Shown here piece by piece: positions 1 through 5,088 of a DNA stretch of 6,189 bases. The stretch spans positions 1,990 to 8,178 of the forward strand of contig DIRC01000015.1 of the NCBI GenBank assembly GCA_002427465.1. The letters run 5' to 3'. Position 1 is the first letter of the stretch. Each line of letters starts with the position of its first letter. The notes beneath the pieces were generated by a model. It was given only the letters and a program-made list of their open reading frames with translations. It ran no database searches and was not told the DNA's origin. Source of the DNA: Clostridiales bacterium UBA5446 (GTDB lineage: Bacteria; Bacillota; Clostridia; Oscillospirales; Oscillospiraceae). Position numbers and translations under genes: made by a program.

Positions 1-442
1 CCTCCGGCGTCGGTTTCGGCGTCTCAGGATTTTCAGTACTTTCGGTATACCCGGGCGGGCTAGGTATCGCGTCCGCCGTGCCGAGTTCACCGTAAATCGT
101 GACATCCGAGAACCCGTGCAAGGCGTCCATGGCGGAGGCGGCCCTGATCCACCATTCCCGGCCGGGGAAGGTGTCGGAATACCAGGCGGAAATTCCATCA
201 AAGTATTCGCCGGATATCAGGGTCTCCACCGAAAAATCGGGGAAAGCCGCCAAAGCCCTTTTTTCGCTGTATGACCGGGTCGGGCGCAGTGGGATAATGA
301 AAGCGATCACCATAAGCGTGCCCATAATCAGGAAAAAAGGCGCAGCCAGCCTGCGGCGTCTTGAAAGTTCCTCTCGTTTTTCGCGCCGTGTCTGCCCGGA
401 CTTCGTACCATTATCCGTTTTTTGAGCGGGCGCCTTGTTCAT
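1..442 (-). CDS. DHHW/AlgX-like polysaccharide O-acetylation partner protein, N-terminal part (runs off left edge)
   Basis: An open frame of 147 codons starts at the ATG at 442 and continues past position 1 without a stop, so only the N-terminus is present. A TGAGGTGAAGC ribosome binding site lies just before the ATG and contains the stop codon of the upstream acyltransferase (8-base gap), which suggests translational coupling. The protein has a basic cytoplasmic tail (residues 1-33, many Arg/Lys), one membrane anchor (about 34-51), then an extracytoplasmic region with E60-K-R-A-L, FPDFS (67-71), G78-E-Y and YSDTFPGR (88-95). This E-x-R-x-L / FP-x-FS / D-x-FP-x-R pattern is typical of the start of DHHW and AlgX/AlgJ-like proteins, which assist MBOAT acyltransferases in acetylating polysaccharides outside the membrane. 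The last residues (127-147) are a Pro/Thr/Glu-rich linker. The catalytic region itself, including any DHHW motif, lies outside the window. The family call therefore rests on the N-terminal pattern and the MBOAT neighbour. Confidence 0.8.
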   Translation of the reverse strand, partial: MNKAPAQKTDNGTKSGQTRREKREELSRRRRLAAPFFLIMGTLMVIAFIIPLRPTRSYSEKRALAAFPDFSVETLISGEYFDGISAWYSDTFPGREWWIRAASAMDALHGFSDVTIYGELGTADAIPSPPGYTESTENPETPKPTPE

Positions 443-450
443 GCTTCACC

Positions 451-1914
451 TCAAAACTGGAAATAGATAAAGGGATTGTAGCTGTCCCCCACCAGTGACG
501 CCGTGGAGAAAAGCAGCATCAGCGCAGGTAAAAGCGAATAAACGGCGGTTTCCCACAAGCTGCCGAGTTTTGGCCGGCGCCGGCTGTATATGAAAAGCCT
601 GTTCCCCAGCGTCCTGGCCATCGGCGTGCAGGCCACGATTGATACGGCAAGCAGGAAAAGGTTGTTTTTAAGCTGGGTAACCACCGCAAAATCGGCAAGC
701 CCGTTTCCGTTTGCGCCGAATAATCCCAGGAAAACCGTCCAGCCCAGAGTCATGTTCGAAAACCGGAAGATGATCCATCCGAAAAAGACCGCAAAAATCA
801 CATAAAGATGCGAAAAAAACCCGGGCAGCCTAGAAAGCGCCCTGCGCATAAATCCCCGCTCGGCAAGGAGAAAAACAAAATAATATACCCCCCAAAAAAC
901 AAAGTTCCAGCTGGCGCCGTGCCAAAGCCCGGTAAGCGCCCAGACAACAAAAAGGTTAAGCACGTTCCGGGCCGCGGAGCACCGCCGCCCGCCCAATGGG
1001 ATATAGACATAGTCCCTGAAAAACTCCCCGAGAGACATATGCCAGCGCCGCCAAAACTCGGTCACGCTGCGCGAAACGTACGGATAATCGAAATTCTCCG
1101 GATAATGCAGGCCAAGCATTTTTCCCAGACCCACGGCCATATCGGAATAGGCGGAAAAGTCGAGATATATCTGAAGCGTGAAAGCCAGCATCCCCAGCCA
1201 GACTCCCAGCGCGGGCAGCTGGGAAAGCGCCCTGAGATTCTCGAAAAACAGCGCGGGATTGGATATCACCGCGTCCGAAAGGAGCAAAGTCTCCGTCAGG
1301 CTGCCGCAGGGATTGGCCAGCAGCGCCTTTTTGGTCAGGCCCACCGCAAAACGGGAAATTCCGGCAAGCAGCTCCCCTTCCGGCCGGCGCGCTTCAAAAA
1401 GCTCATGGGCAATCGTTTTATACCTGACGATCGGCCCGGCCACGCACTGATGAAAAAGGGCCGCGTAAAGCAGTACATTCCAATAGCTGCGCTGGGCCGG
1501 TGCGTCGCGGCGGTATACATCCACAACATAGGTGAGGAGCTGAAAAGTATAAAATGAAATTCCTATGGGAAGGGCGATCCGGCTGATAAAATTAGGCACC
1601 TCTCCAAAAACAGAGCAAATAAGCCCCGAATATTTGAAAAAACCGATTAGCGCAATATCGAGAATACATGATATAATAAGCCATGTTTTTCCGGACTCGC
1701 GGCTGGGCGCGGCTTCTATGCGGAGCGCGCAGAACCATGCGGCCATAGACATAAACATCAGCAAAAAAACATATTTGGGTTCCCCCCATGCGTAAAATAT
1801 CAGGGAGAACACCAGCAGCGAGGCGTTCTTTGCCTTTATGCTCCCGCAGGCCACATAACATAGGAGCGAAAGCGGCAGAAACGCGTATAAAAATATCAAG
1901 CTGGAAAAAACCAT
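451..1914 (-). CDS. MBOAT family membrane O-acyltransferase (AlgI/PatA-like)
   Basis: This is a polytopic membrane enzyme that would move acyl (probably acetyl) groups across the membrane for O-acylation of a surface or secreted polysaccharide. From the start chosen here it is 487 residues, normal for AlgI-type MBOAT proteins. It opens with MVFSSLIFLYAFLPL, the classic N-terminus of this family, and has about 10-12 hydrophobic segments. The hallmark motifs are FWRRWHMSLGEFFRDYVYIPLGG (287-309, given in parts: FWRRWH, then RDYVYIPLGG) and GLWHGASWNF (329-338). His332 in the latter corresponds to the essential MBOAT histidine. The frame stays open upstream to an ATG at 2016, but that extension is hydrophilic, not family-like, and contains a good promoter, so 1914 is preferred. 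The ribosome binding site there is weak (GGTG about 10 bases upstream). The next gene encodes a DHHW/AlgX-like partner, which favours polysaccharide acetylation over a DltB role in D-alanylation, since no dlt genes are seen. The substrate is unknown. Confidence 0.93.
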   Translation of the reverse strand: MVFSSLIFLYAFLPLSLLCYVACGSIKAKNASLLVFSLIFYAWGEPKYVFLLMFMSMAAWFCALRIEAAPSRESGKTWLIISCILDIALIGFFKYSGLICSVFGEVPNFISRIALPIGISFYTFQLLTYVVDVYRRDAPAQRSYWNVLLYAALFHQCVAGPIVRYKTIAHELFEARRPEGELLAGISRFAVGLTKKALLANPCGSLTETLLLSDAVISNPALFFENLRALSQLPALGVWLGMLAFTLQIYLDFSAYSDMAVGLGKMLGLHYPENFDYPYVSRSVTEFWRRWHMSLGEFFRDYVYIPLGGRRCSAARNVLNLFVVWALTGLWHGASWNFVFWGVYYFVFLLAERGFMRRALSRLPGFFSHLYVIFAVFFGWIIFRFSNMTLGWTVFLGLFGANGNGLADFAVVTQLKNNLFLLAVSIVACTPMARTLGNRLFIYSRRRPKLGSLWETAVYSLLPALMLLFSTASLVGDSYNPFIYFQF

Positions 1915-1959
1915 GTCTGATAAGCACCGTTTATGTCGATTTTTTGCCGGGATTTTCCT

Positions 1960-1988
1960 ATTATATACCTGCGCCACATCCGATGCAA
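1960..1988 (-). promoter_or_regulatory. sigma-A-type promoter for the MBOAT/DHHW unit
   Basis: On the minus strand a TTGCAT -35 box (1983-1988) is separated by exactly 17 bases from a perfect TATAAT -10 box (1960-1965). Transcription would begin near 1953, leaving a leader of about 40 bases before the ATG at 1914. The promoter lies inside the longest possible reading frame of the acyltransferase, which argues against a start at 2016. Confidence 0.72.
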
Positions 1989-2023
1989 CAGCAAAAACCG
2001 TAGCCCCGTTCTTCATTGGCGGC

Positions 2024-2038
2024 GGGCGTTAATCGCCC
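2024..2038. repeat. short inverted repeat in the divergent intergenic region
   Basis: GGGCG and CGCCC form a perfect 5-base inverted repeat around a TTAAT centre. It sits upstream of the MBOAT promoter and about 70 bases upstream of the trxA -10 boxes. It has no T-tract, so it is not a terminator. It could be an operator for a dimeric regulator or simply chance; nothing in the sequence decides this. Confidence 0.25.
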
Positions 2039-2061
2039 CAGATCGACAAATGTTTTCCATG

Positions 2062-2076
2062 TGTGATCTGCTCACA
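2062..2076 (+). promoter_or_regulatory. candidate Crp/Fnr-type operator upstream of trxA
   Basis: The sequence TGTGA-TCTGC-TCACA is a perfect palindrome in its five-base arms, and these arms equal the Crp half-site. Its centre (2069) lies about 39-44 bases upstream of the start points predicted from the two overlapping trxA -10 boxes, close to the class II activator position. The spacing is 5 bases rather than the usual 6 of Crp/Fnr sites, which weakens the call. The Crp/Fnr gene at 3844-4521 is a plausible cognate regulator. Confidence 0.42.
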
Positions 2077-2095
2077 GAATAACGGCGGAAACGGT

Positions 2096-2106
2096 TATAA
2101 TATAAT
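2096..2106 (+). promoter_or_regulatory. trxA promoter -10 region (two overlapping TATAAT boxes)
   Basis: Two perfect TATAAT hexamers overlap by one base (2096-2101 and 2101-2106), which predicts transcription starting near 2108-2113, about 25 bases before the trxA ATG. At 17-base spacing neither has a recognisable -35 box (CACAGA or AATAAC). This suggests a weak promoter that needs an activator, which fits the palindrome just upstream. Confidence 0.62.
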
Positions 2107-2136
2107 ACCAAACAAAAGACTGTGGAGGAATGAGTC

Positions 2137-2448
2137 ATGTCAGTAAAAACGATCACCAAAGACAATTTTGACAGCGAGGTTATGAATTCCGATAAGCCGG
2201 TCCTTCTGGACTTCTGGGCGTCCTGGTGCGGCCCTTGCCGTATGGTGGCCCCCATCCTGGAGGATATCTCCAACGAAGTCACCACTGCGGTAGTCGGCAA
2301 GATCAACATTGACGAACAGCCGGAGCTGGCCAAGAACTTCAAGGTGATGAGCATCCCCACGCTGGTCGTAATAAAAGACGGAAAAATTATAAATACCGCC
2401 GTAGGTGTCAGACCAAAGGCCGACATAATCAAAATGCTTGAGGCATAA
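2137..2448 (+). CDS. trxA: thioredoxin
   Basis: This is a cytoplasmic thiol-disulfide oxidoreductase of 103 residues, a normal full-length single-domain thioredoxin. The redox-active WCGPC motif is at residues 30-34 within LLDFWASWCGPCRMVAP, with the conserved Asp25 before it and the cis-proline in SIPT (Pro74). KINIDEQPELA (55-65) and the C-terminal DGKIINTAVG segment are also typical. A GGAGGAA ribosome binding site (2124-2130) lies 6 bases upstream of the ATG; a nearby ATG at 2130 is out of frame. It is the first gene of a plus-strand run with ccdA and a TlpA/ResA-like gene. Besides general reduction (ribonucleotide reductase, peroxidases, methionine sulfoxide reductase), it is the likely electron donor to the downstream CcdA. 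Transcription probably starts at the promoter at 2096-2106 and may be controlled through the palindrome at 2062-2076. Confidence 0.97.
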   Translation: MSVKTITKDNFDSEVMNSDKPVLLDFWASWCGPCRMVAPILEDISNEVTTAVVGKINIDEQPELAKNFKVMSIPTLVVIKDGKIINTAVGVRPKADIIKMLEA

Positions 2449-2460
2449 GTGACCGGTAAG

Positions 2461-2496
2461 ACGCCGGGCCGTAAAAGATGGCCCGACGTTTTCTAT
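2461..2496 (+). terminator. imperfect intrinsic terminator or attenuator between trxA and ccdA
   Basis: ACGCCGGGCC (2461-2470) pairs with GGCCCGACGT (2480-2489) with one C-A mismatch, enclosing a nine-base loop, and is followed by TTTTCTAT. It begins 12 bases after the trxA stop. The mismatch and interrupted T-tract suggest incomplete termination, so trxA would be made in excess over ccdA and the TlpA-like gene, for which no separate promoter is evident. Confidence 0.7.
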
Positions 2497-2533
2497 ATCA
2501 TCGGTTTGTCCGGATTGGGAAAGGCGGTGCCGG

Positions 2534-3202
2534 ATGCAATACCTGATCTCGTTTCTTGAAGGAATGATCACCTTCATTTCCCCCTGCCTGCTCCCCATGC
2601 TCCCGGTGTACATCTCTTACTTTGCCGGCGGCAGCGGAGAAACCGGCGCGGGCACCACGCTGAAAAACGCCTTGGGCTTTGTACTGGGCTTTACCATCGT
2701 ATTTACGCTGATGGGCGCTCTGGCGGGAACCGTGGGCAGCTTTTTGACGAAGCACCAGAATGCCGTAAACATTGTCTCCGGACTGATTATCATCCTGTTC
2801 GGCTTAAGCCTCCTGGGCGTGATCAACCTCAATTTCTTTCGCGGCTCCGGGCAGGCAAAAGCCCTCGGCAACCTGGGGTTCTTTTCCTCGGTCCTGTTTG
2901 GCCTCGTCTTCGCAACGGGCTGGACGCCCTGTGTCGGCGCGTTTCTCGGCTCCGCCCTGATGCTGGCCTCCCAACAGGCCCATGCATTGAAGGGGGTCAT
3001 CCTGCTCGTCTGCTACTCCCTGGGCCTTGGCATACCCTTCGTCCTCAGCGCCGTGCTGATAGACCGGCTGAAGGGCGCCTTCGATTTCATCAAGCGCAAT
3101 TACAAAATCATCAACCTGGTTTCCTGCGTTTTCCTGATAATCATAGGCGTCGCCATGATGAGCGGAACCTTTGGAAGATTGCTTTCCCTGCTGGATTTTT
3201 AG
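2534..3202 (+). CDS. ccdA: CcdA-type transmembrane thiol-disulfide transporter
   Basis: This membrane protein of 222 residues is the usual size for stand-alone CcdA, which corresponds to the central membrane domain of DsbD. It passes electrons from cytoplasmic thioredoxin to thiol proteins outside the membrane. Six hydrophobic segments are visible (about 4-30, 44-66, 78-100, 115-145, 153-175, 192-210). The two cysteines of the redox pair sit in their family contexts: Cys18 in FISPCLLPMLP and Cys133 in ATGWTPCVGAFLG, both with adjacent prolines. An AAAGGCGG ribosome binding site (2520-2526) precedes the ATG by 7 bases. The gene lies between trxA and a TlpA/ResA-like gene, its natural donor and acceptor. 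In B. subtilis, CcdA serves both cytochrome c maturation (via ResA) and spore cortex formation (via StoA). No cytochrome maturation gene is seen here. Confidence 0.95.
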   Translation: MQYLISFLEGMITFISPCLLPMLPVYISYFAGGSGETGAGTTLKNALGFVLGFTIVFTLMGALAGTVGSFLTKHQNAVNIVSGLIIILFGLSLLGVINLNFFRGSGQAKALGNLGFFSSVLFGLVFATGWTPCVGAFLGSALMLASQQAHALKGVILLVCYSLGLGIPFVLSAVLIDRLKGAFDFIKRNYKIINLVSCVFLIIIGVAMMSGTFGRLLSLLDF

Positions 3203-3210
3203 GAGGTAAT

Positions 3211-3792
3211 ATGCGTAACAAAACAAGCACACTGATCTTTATCGCCCTATTCGCCGTCCTGATGGCCGGAGCCTATTTATTCTATACCAACCTGAAGGAT
3301 ACGGCCGGTAAAATCCCCTCGGAAACGGAAAACGGCTCCCTATCCGGCACTGCGGAACCGGATAAGGTCCCGGCCGCGGATTTCACCGTGTTCGACGGCG
3401 AAGGAAACCCGATAGATCTCTCCGATTTTTCCGGAAGCCCCGTCATTTTGAATTTTTGGGCCAGCTGGTGTCATTACTGCAAGTTGGAAATGCCCGATTT
3501 TGAAGAAGCCTTTGCCCAATACGGAGACGATGTGGTCTTCATGATGATCGACGTTGCCGACGGGAAGCGGGAGACCCGGGAAAGCGGCCAGGCCTACATC
3601 GACGAAAACGGATATACGTTCCCGGTATACTTCGACACCGGCCTTGAGGCCGCCTCCGCTTACAATATCACCGGGCTGCCCACAACGGTTTTCATCGACG
3701 CCGACGGCAATATTGCAAAAACCGTCTCAGGCGCCCAGACACTTGAAAAACTGACGGCTGAAATTGATAAGATAGCTCCCGGCACGGACTGA
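3211..3792 (+). CDS. membrane-anchored TlpA/ResA-like thiol-disulfide oxidoreductase
   Basis: This thioredoxin-fold protein of 193 residues is predicted to be tethered outside the membrane. Residues 7-26 are a hydrophobic anchor after a short basic start (MRNK); no lipobox is present, so it is probably not a lipoprotein. A Ser/Gly/Glu-rich linker (about 32-55) leads into an AhpC/TSA-Redoxin-type domain: DFTVFDGEGN, then NFWASWCHYCKLEMP with active cysteines 87 and 90, and the cis-proline in GLPTT (Pro157). Glu93, six residues after the first cysteine, occupies the position of the functional Glu80 of ResA. The motif WCHYC differs from WCxPC of ResA and TlpA by losing the proline before the second cysteine. 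The AGGAGG ribosome binding site (3201-3206) overlaps the ccdA stop codon, so the two are tightly coupled and CcdA is the obvious reductant. The target is unknown: cytochrome c, a spore-envelope protein, or an extracytoplasmic peroxidase or methionine sulfoxide reductase. Confidence 0.92.
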   Translation: MRNKTSTLIFIALFAVLMAGAYLFYTNLKDTAGKIPSETENGSLSGTAEPDKVPAADFTVFDGEGNPIDLSDFSGSPVILNFWASWCHYCKLEMPDFEEAFAQYGDDVVFMMIDVADGKRETRESGQAYIDENGYTFPVYFDTGLEAASAYNITGLPTTVFIDADGNIAKTVSGAQTLEKLTAEIDKIAPGTD

Positions 3793-3809
3793 CCTTTTAG
3801 CAGAATAAA

Positions 3810-3845
3810 AAACGCGCGGCGGGCTTTTATGCCCGCCGTGCGTTT
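3810..3845. terminator. strong bidirectional terminator between convergent genes
   Basis: AAACGCGCGGCGGGC (3810-3824) and GCCCGCCGTGCGTTT (3831-3845) form a 15-pair stem with one G-T wobble and a six-base loop. The run of A bases at 3807-3812 becomes a T-tract on the minus strand, and TTTATAT follows on the plus strand. It ends the TlpA-like gene (stop at 3792) and the Crp/Fnr gene, whose stop codon it overlaps by two bases (3844-3845). Confidence 0.9.
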
Positions 3846-4521
3846 ATATCGTCAGCCCCTTCAGCTTTTGCTTATCAATGATTTTTATCCCGCCGCGCGA
3901 CAGCTCCACAATGCCCTCGGAGACGAAATACTTCAGCATTCTCGTGACAACCTCCCTGGCGCTGCCGATGTACCGGGCGACCTGTTCGTGGGTGATGCGG
4001 ACGATGCTGTCACCGCTCTTCGAGATTTCGTCCCATAGAAAAACCGCCAGGCGTTTGTCCATGCTCATAAACAGCAGCTGCTGCATGGCCCACATCACAT
4101 CCGAAAACCTTTCGGTGCCCAATTTATAGGCGAAGCACTCCACATAAATATTTTTTTCCGACAGCTCCGCAAAAAACGGCGCGCTGATTAACAGCAGCTC
4201 CGTATCTTTCACCGCATCGACGCTGACGTCGAAAGTAATCGTGGACAGCACGCATGAAGCCGAAAGGATGCACATATCTCCCGGTCCGAGGCGATACAAG
4301 GTAATTTCCCGCCCCTCCTCCGAAAGCATGTACGCCCTGAGCATTCCGCTGCGCACCAGAAAGAACCCCACACAGTCGCTTTCGCCGCTGTGCAGATTGG
4401 TTCCTTTTTCAAAAAAGCGCGGTACGGCATGATTGACCAAGGCAGTTCTTTCCTGTGCGTTCATGTGTCCCCAGGCTGTAAAATGTTCCGACAAAAAACG
4501 CAGGTGTTCCGGCTGCAGCAT
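3844..4521 (-). CDS. Crp/Fnr family transcriptional regulator
   Basis: This is a DNA-binding regulator of 225 residues, the normal Crp/Fnr length. The N-terminal beta-roll effector domain spans about 30-115 (FFEKGTNLHSGE, FFLVRSGMLRAYM, REITLYRLGPGDMC), followed by the long dimer helix (about 118-165) and a winged helix-turn-helix (about 176-220). RITHEQVARYIGSAREVVTR holds the HTH, and SRGGIKIID forms the wing. The recognition helix keeps Arg189-Glu190-x3-Arg194, the same spacing as the TGTGA-reading residues of E. coli Crp. The cAMP phosphate-binding signature (GE-x-RS type) is absent; the segment instead reads GDMCILSASCVLS, with Cys84 and Cys90. The cysteine arrangement of Fnr that holds an iron-sulfur cluster is also missing. 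The ligand is therefore unknown; thiol or redox sensing is an inference. The start has a GGGGGA ribosome binding site 6 bases before the ATG. The gene converges on the trxA-ccdA-TlpA run, which it may control through the palindrome at 2062-2076. Confidence 0.93.
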   Translation of the reverse strand: MLQPEHLRFLSEHFTAWGHMNAQERTALVNHAVPRFFEKGTNLHSGESDCVGFFLVRSGMLRAYMLSEEGREITLYRLGPGDMCILSASCVLSTITFDVSVDAVKDTELLLISAPFFAELSEKNIYVECFAYKLGTERFSDVMWAMQQLLFMSMDKRLAVFLWDEISKSGDSIVRITHEQVARYIGSAREVVTRMLKYFVSEGIVELSRGGIKIIDKQKLKGLTI

Positions 4522-4559
4522 ATTGATTCCCCCAAGTTCGGCATTTTTTTCATTGCTTA

Positions 4560-4588
4560 ATTGTATACGATTTCGGCAAATAATACAA
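4560..4588 (-). promoter_or_regulatory. probable promoter of the Crp/Fnr gene
   Basis: On the minus strand TTGTAT (4583-4588) and TACAAT (4560-4565) are separated by 17 bases, a fair sigma-A-type pair whose -10 differs from consensus at one base. Transcription would start near 4553, about 32 bases before the ATG at 4521. TTGTAT (4561-4566) and ATACAA (4583-4588) also form an inverted repeat with 16 bases between the arms, overlapping both promoter boxes, so a role as an operator is possible but unsupported. Confidence 0.5.
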
Positions 4589-4759
4589 CTATGATTGCAG
4601 GCGCCATTTGACTTCGCTGGTTTTTGTTTCGCCCATTCTATGAAACACTTTTTTGCTTTTCAAAAAATTGCATAATGGATTGTGGAATAAGTCCATTTCC
4701 TGCGGAAAAGATATTAGCGGGATATCAACCCGAAACAGAGAAAAAGGAGATGTACTTTA

Positions 4760-4957
4760 ATGGCTAACAGAAGCAATAACCTCGTGAACCCCAATGCCCG
4801 CGAGGCGATGAACCGCTTCAAGATGGAAGCGGCCGGCGAGGTCGGCGTTAATCTGAAACAGGGCTATAACGGCGACCTTACCAGCCGTCAGGCCGGCAGC
4901 GTTGGCGGACAGATGGTCAAAAAGATGATCGAGGCCTACGAAAACGGCATGAAGTAA
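4760..4957 (+). CDS. alpha/beta-type small acid-soluble spore protein (SASP)
   Basis: This protein of 65 residues belongs to the family that coats spore DNA, shields it from UV and chemical damage, and is degraded during germination to supply amino acids. The family signature is clear: NLVNPNAREAMNRFKMEAAGE is the first helical region (8-27), and SRQAGSVGGQMVKKMIEAYE is the second (42-61), with VGVNL and GYNGDLT between. KMEAAGE (21-27) lines up with the germination protease site KLEIASE of B. subtilis SspA, with cleavage expected after Glu23. The form GYNGDLTSRQ...GGQMVKKMI is more clostridial than bacillar. AAAGGAGAT at 4743-4751 is a strong ribosome binding site 8 bases before the ATG. It is monocistronic, flanked by its own leader and a hairpin terminator. 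Expression in the forespore from a sigma-G promoter is expected from the family, but no convincing sigma-G promoter could be picked out upstream. Confidence 0.96.
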   Translation: MANRSNNLVNPNAREAMNRFKMEAAGEVGVNLKQGYNGDLTSRQAGSVGGQMVKKMIEAYENGMK

Positions 4958-4984
4958 CCAAACTTCAAATCTCCAAGCAAGGCC

Positions 4985-5022
4985 GGTCGGCCGCCATACC
5001 ATATGGCGGCCGGCCTGTCTTT
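4985..5022 (+). terminator. hairpin terminator after the SASP gene
   Basis: GGTCGGCCGCCAT (4985-4997) pairs with ATGGCGGCCGGCC (5003-5015) through 13 pairs including one wobble, around a five-base loop, and is followed by TGTCTTTATT. It starts 27 bases after the SASP stop. The stem is very strong but the T-tract is short and interrupted, so part of the function may be mRNA 3' end stability. Confidence 0.7.
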
Positions 5023-5045
5023 ATTCCAGCGGGCTGAAATACGAT

Positions 5046-5087
5046 AAAAAAGCATACCGGGAGACCTGGCTGCCGGTATGGCTTTTT
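5046..5087. terminator. bidirectional terminator serving obg (minus) and backing up the SASP terminator (plus)
   Basis: CATACCGG (5053-5060) pairs perfectly with CCGGTATG (5073-5080) around a 12-base loop; an alternative pairing extends the stem through AGC/GCT with one bulged G. The A-run at 5046-5051 gives a six-T tail on the minus strand, and TTTTT (5083-5087) follows on the plus strand. The stem lies 8 bases downstream of the obg stop codon (5089-5091). Confidence 0.8.
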
Positions 5088-5088
5088 C

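Noticed and set aside
808..1557. A 249-codon open frame on the plus strand, antisense to the MBOAT gene.
   Set aside because: It lies entirely within the well-supported acyltransferase gene, reads as a Pro/Arg/Lys-rich low-complexity product with no recognisable domain, and is a by-product of the GC-rich coding strand opposite.
1915..2016. The upstream ATG at 2016 as the acyltransferase start.
   Set aside because: The extension contains a strong promoter, is not family-like and has no ribosome binding site; the ATG at 1914 gives the family's normal N-terminus.
2013..2613. Minus-strand frames of 139 and 157 codons opposite trxA and the start of ccdA.
   Set aside because: They are antisense to a thioredoxin with every conserved residue present and show no family features.
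4634..4716. Possible sigma-G promoters for the SASP gene: CATTCTA at 4634, CATAATG at 4671, GCATA at 4670 with CATTTCC at 4694, and GAATA at 4685 with GATATTA at 4710.
   Set aside because: Each has either a good -10 or a good -35 box, but none has both at the required 17-18 base spacing. A sigma-G promoter is expected but cannot be placed with confidence.
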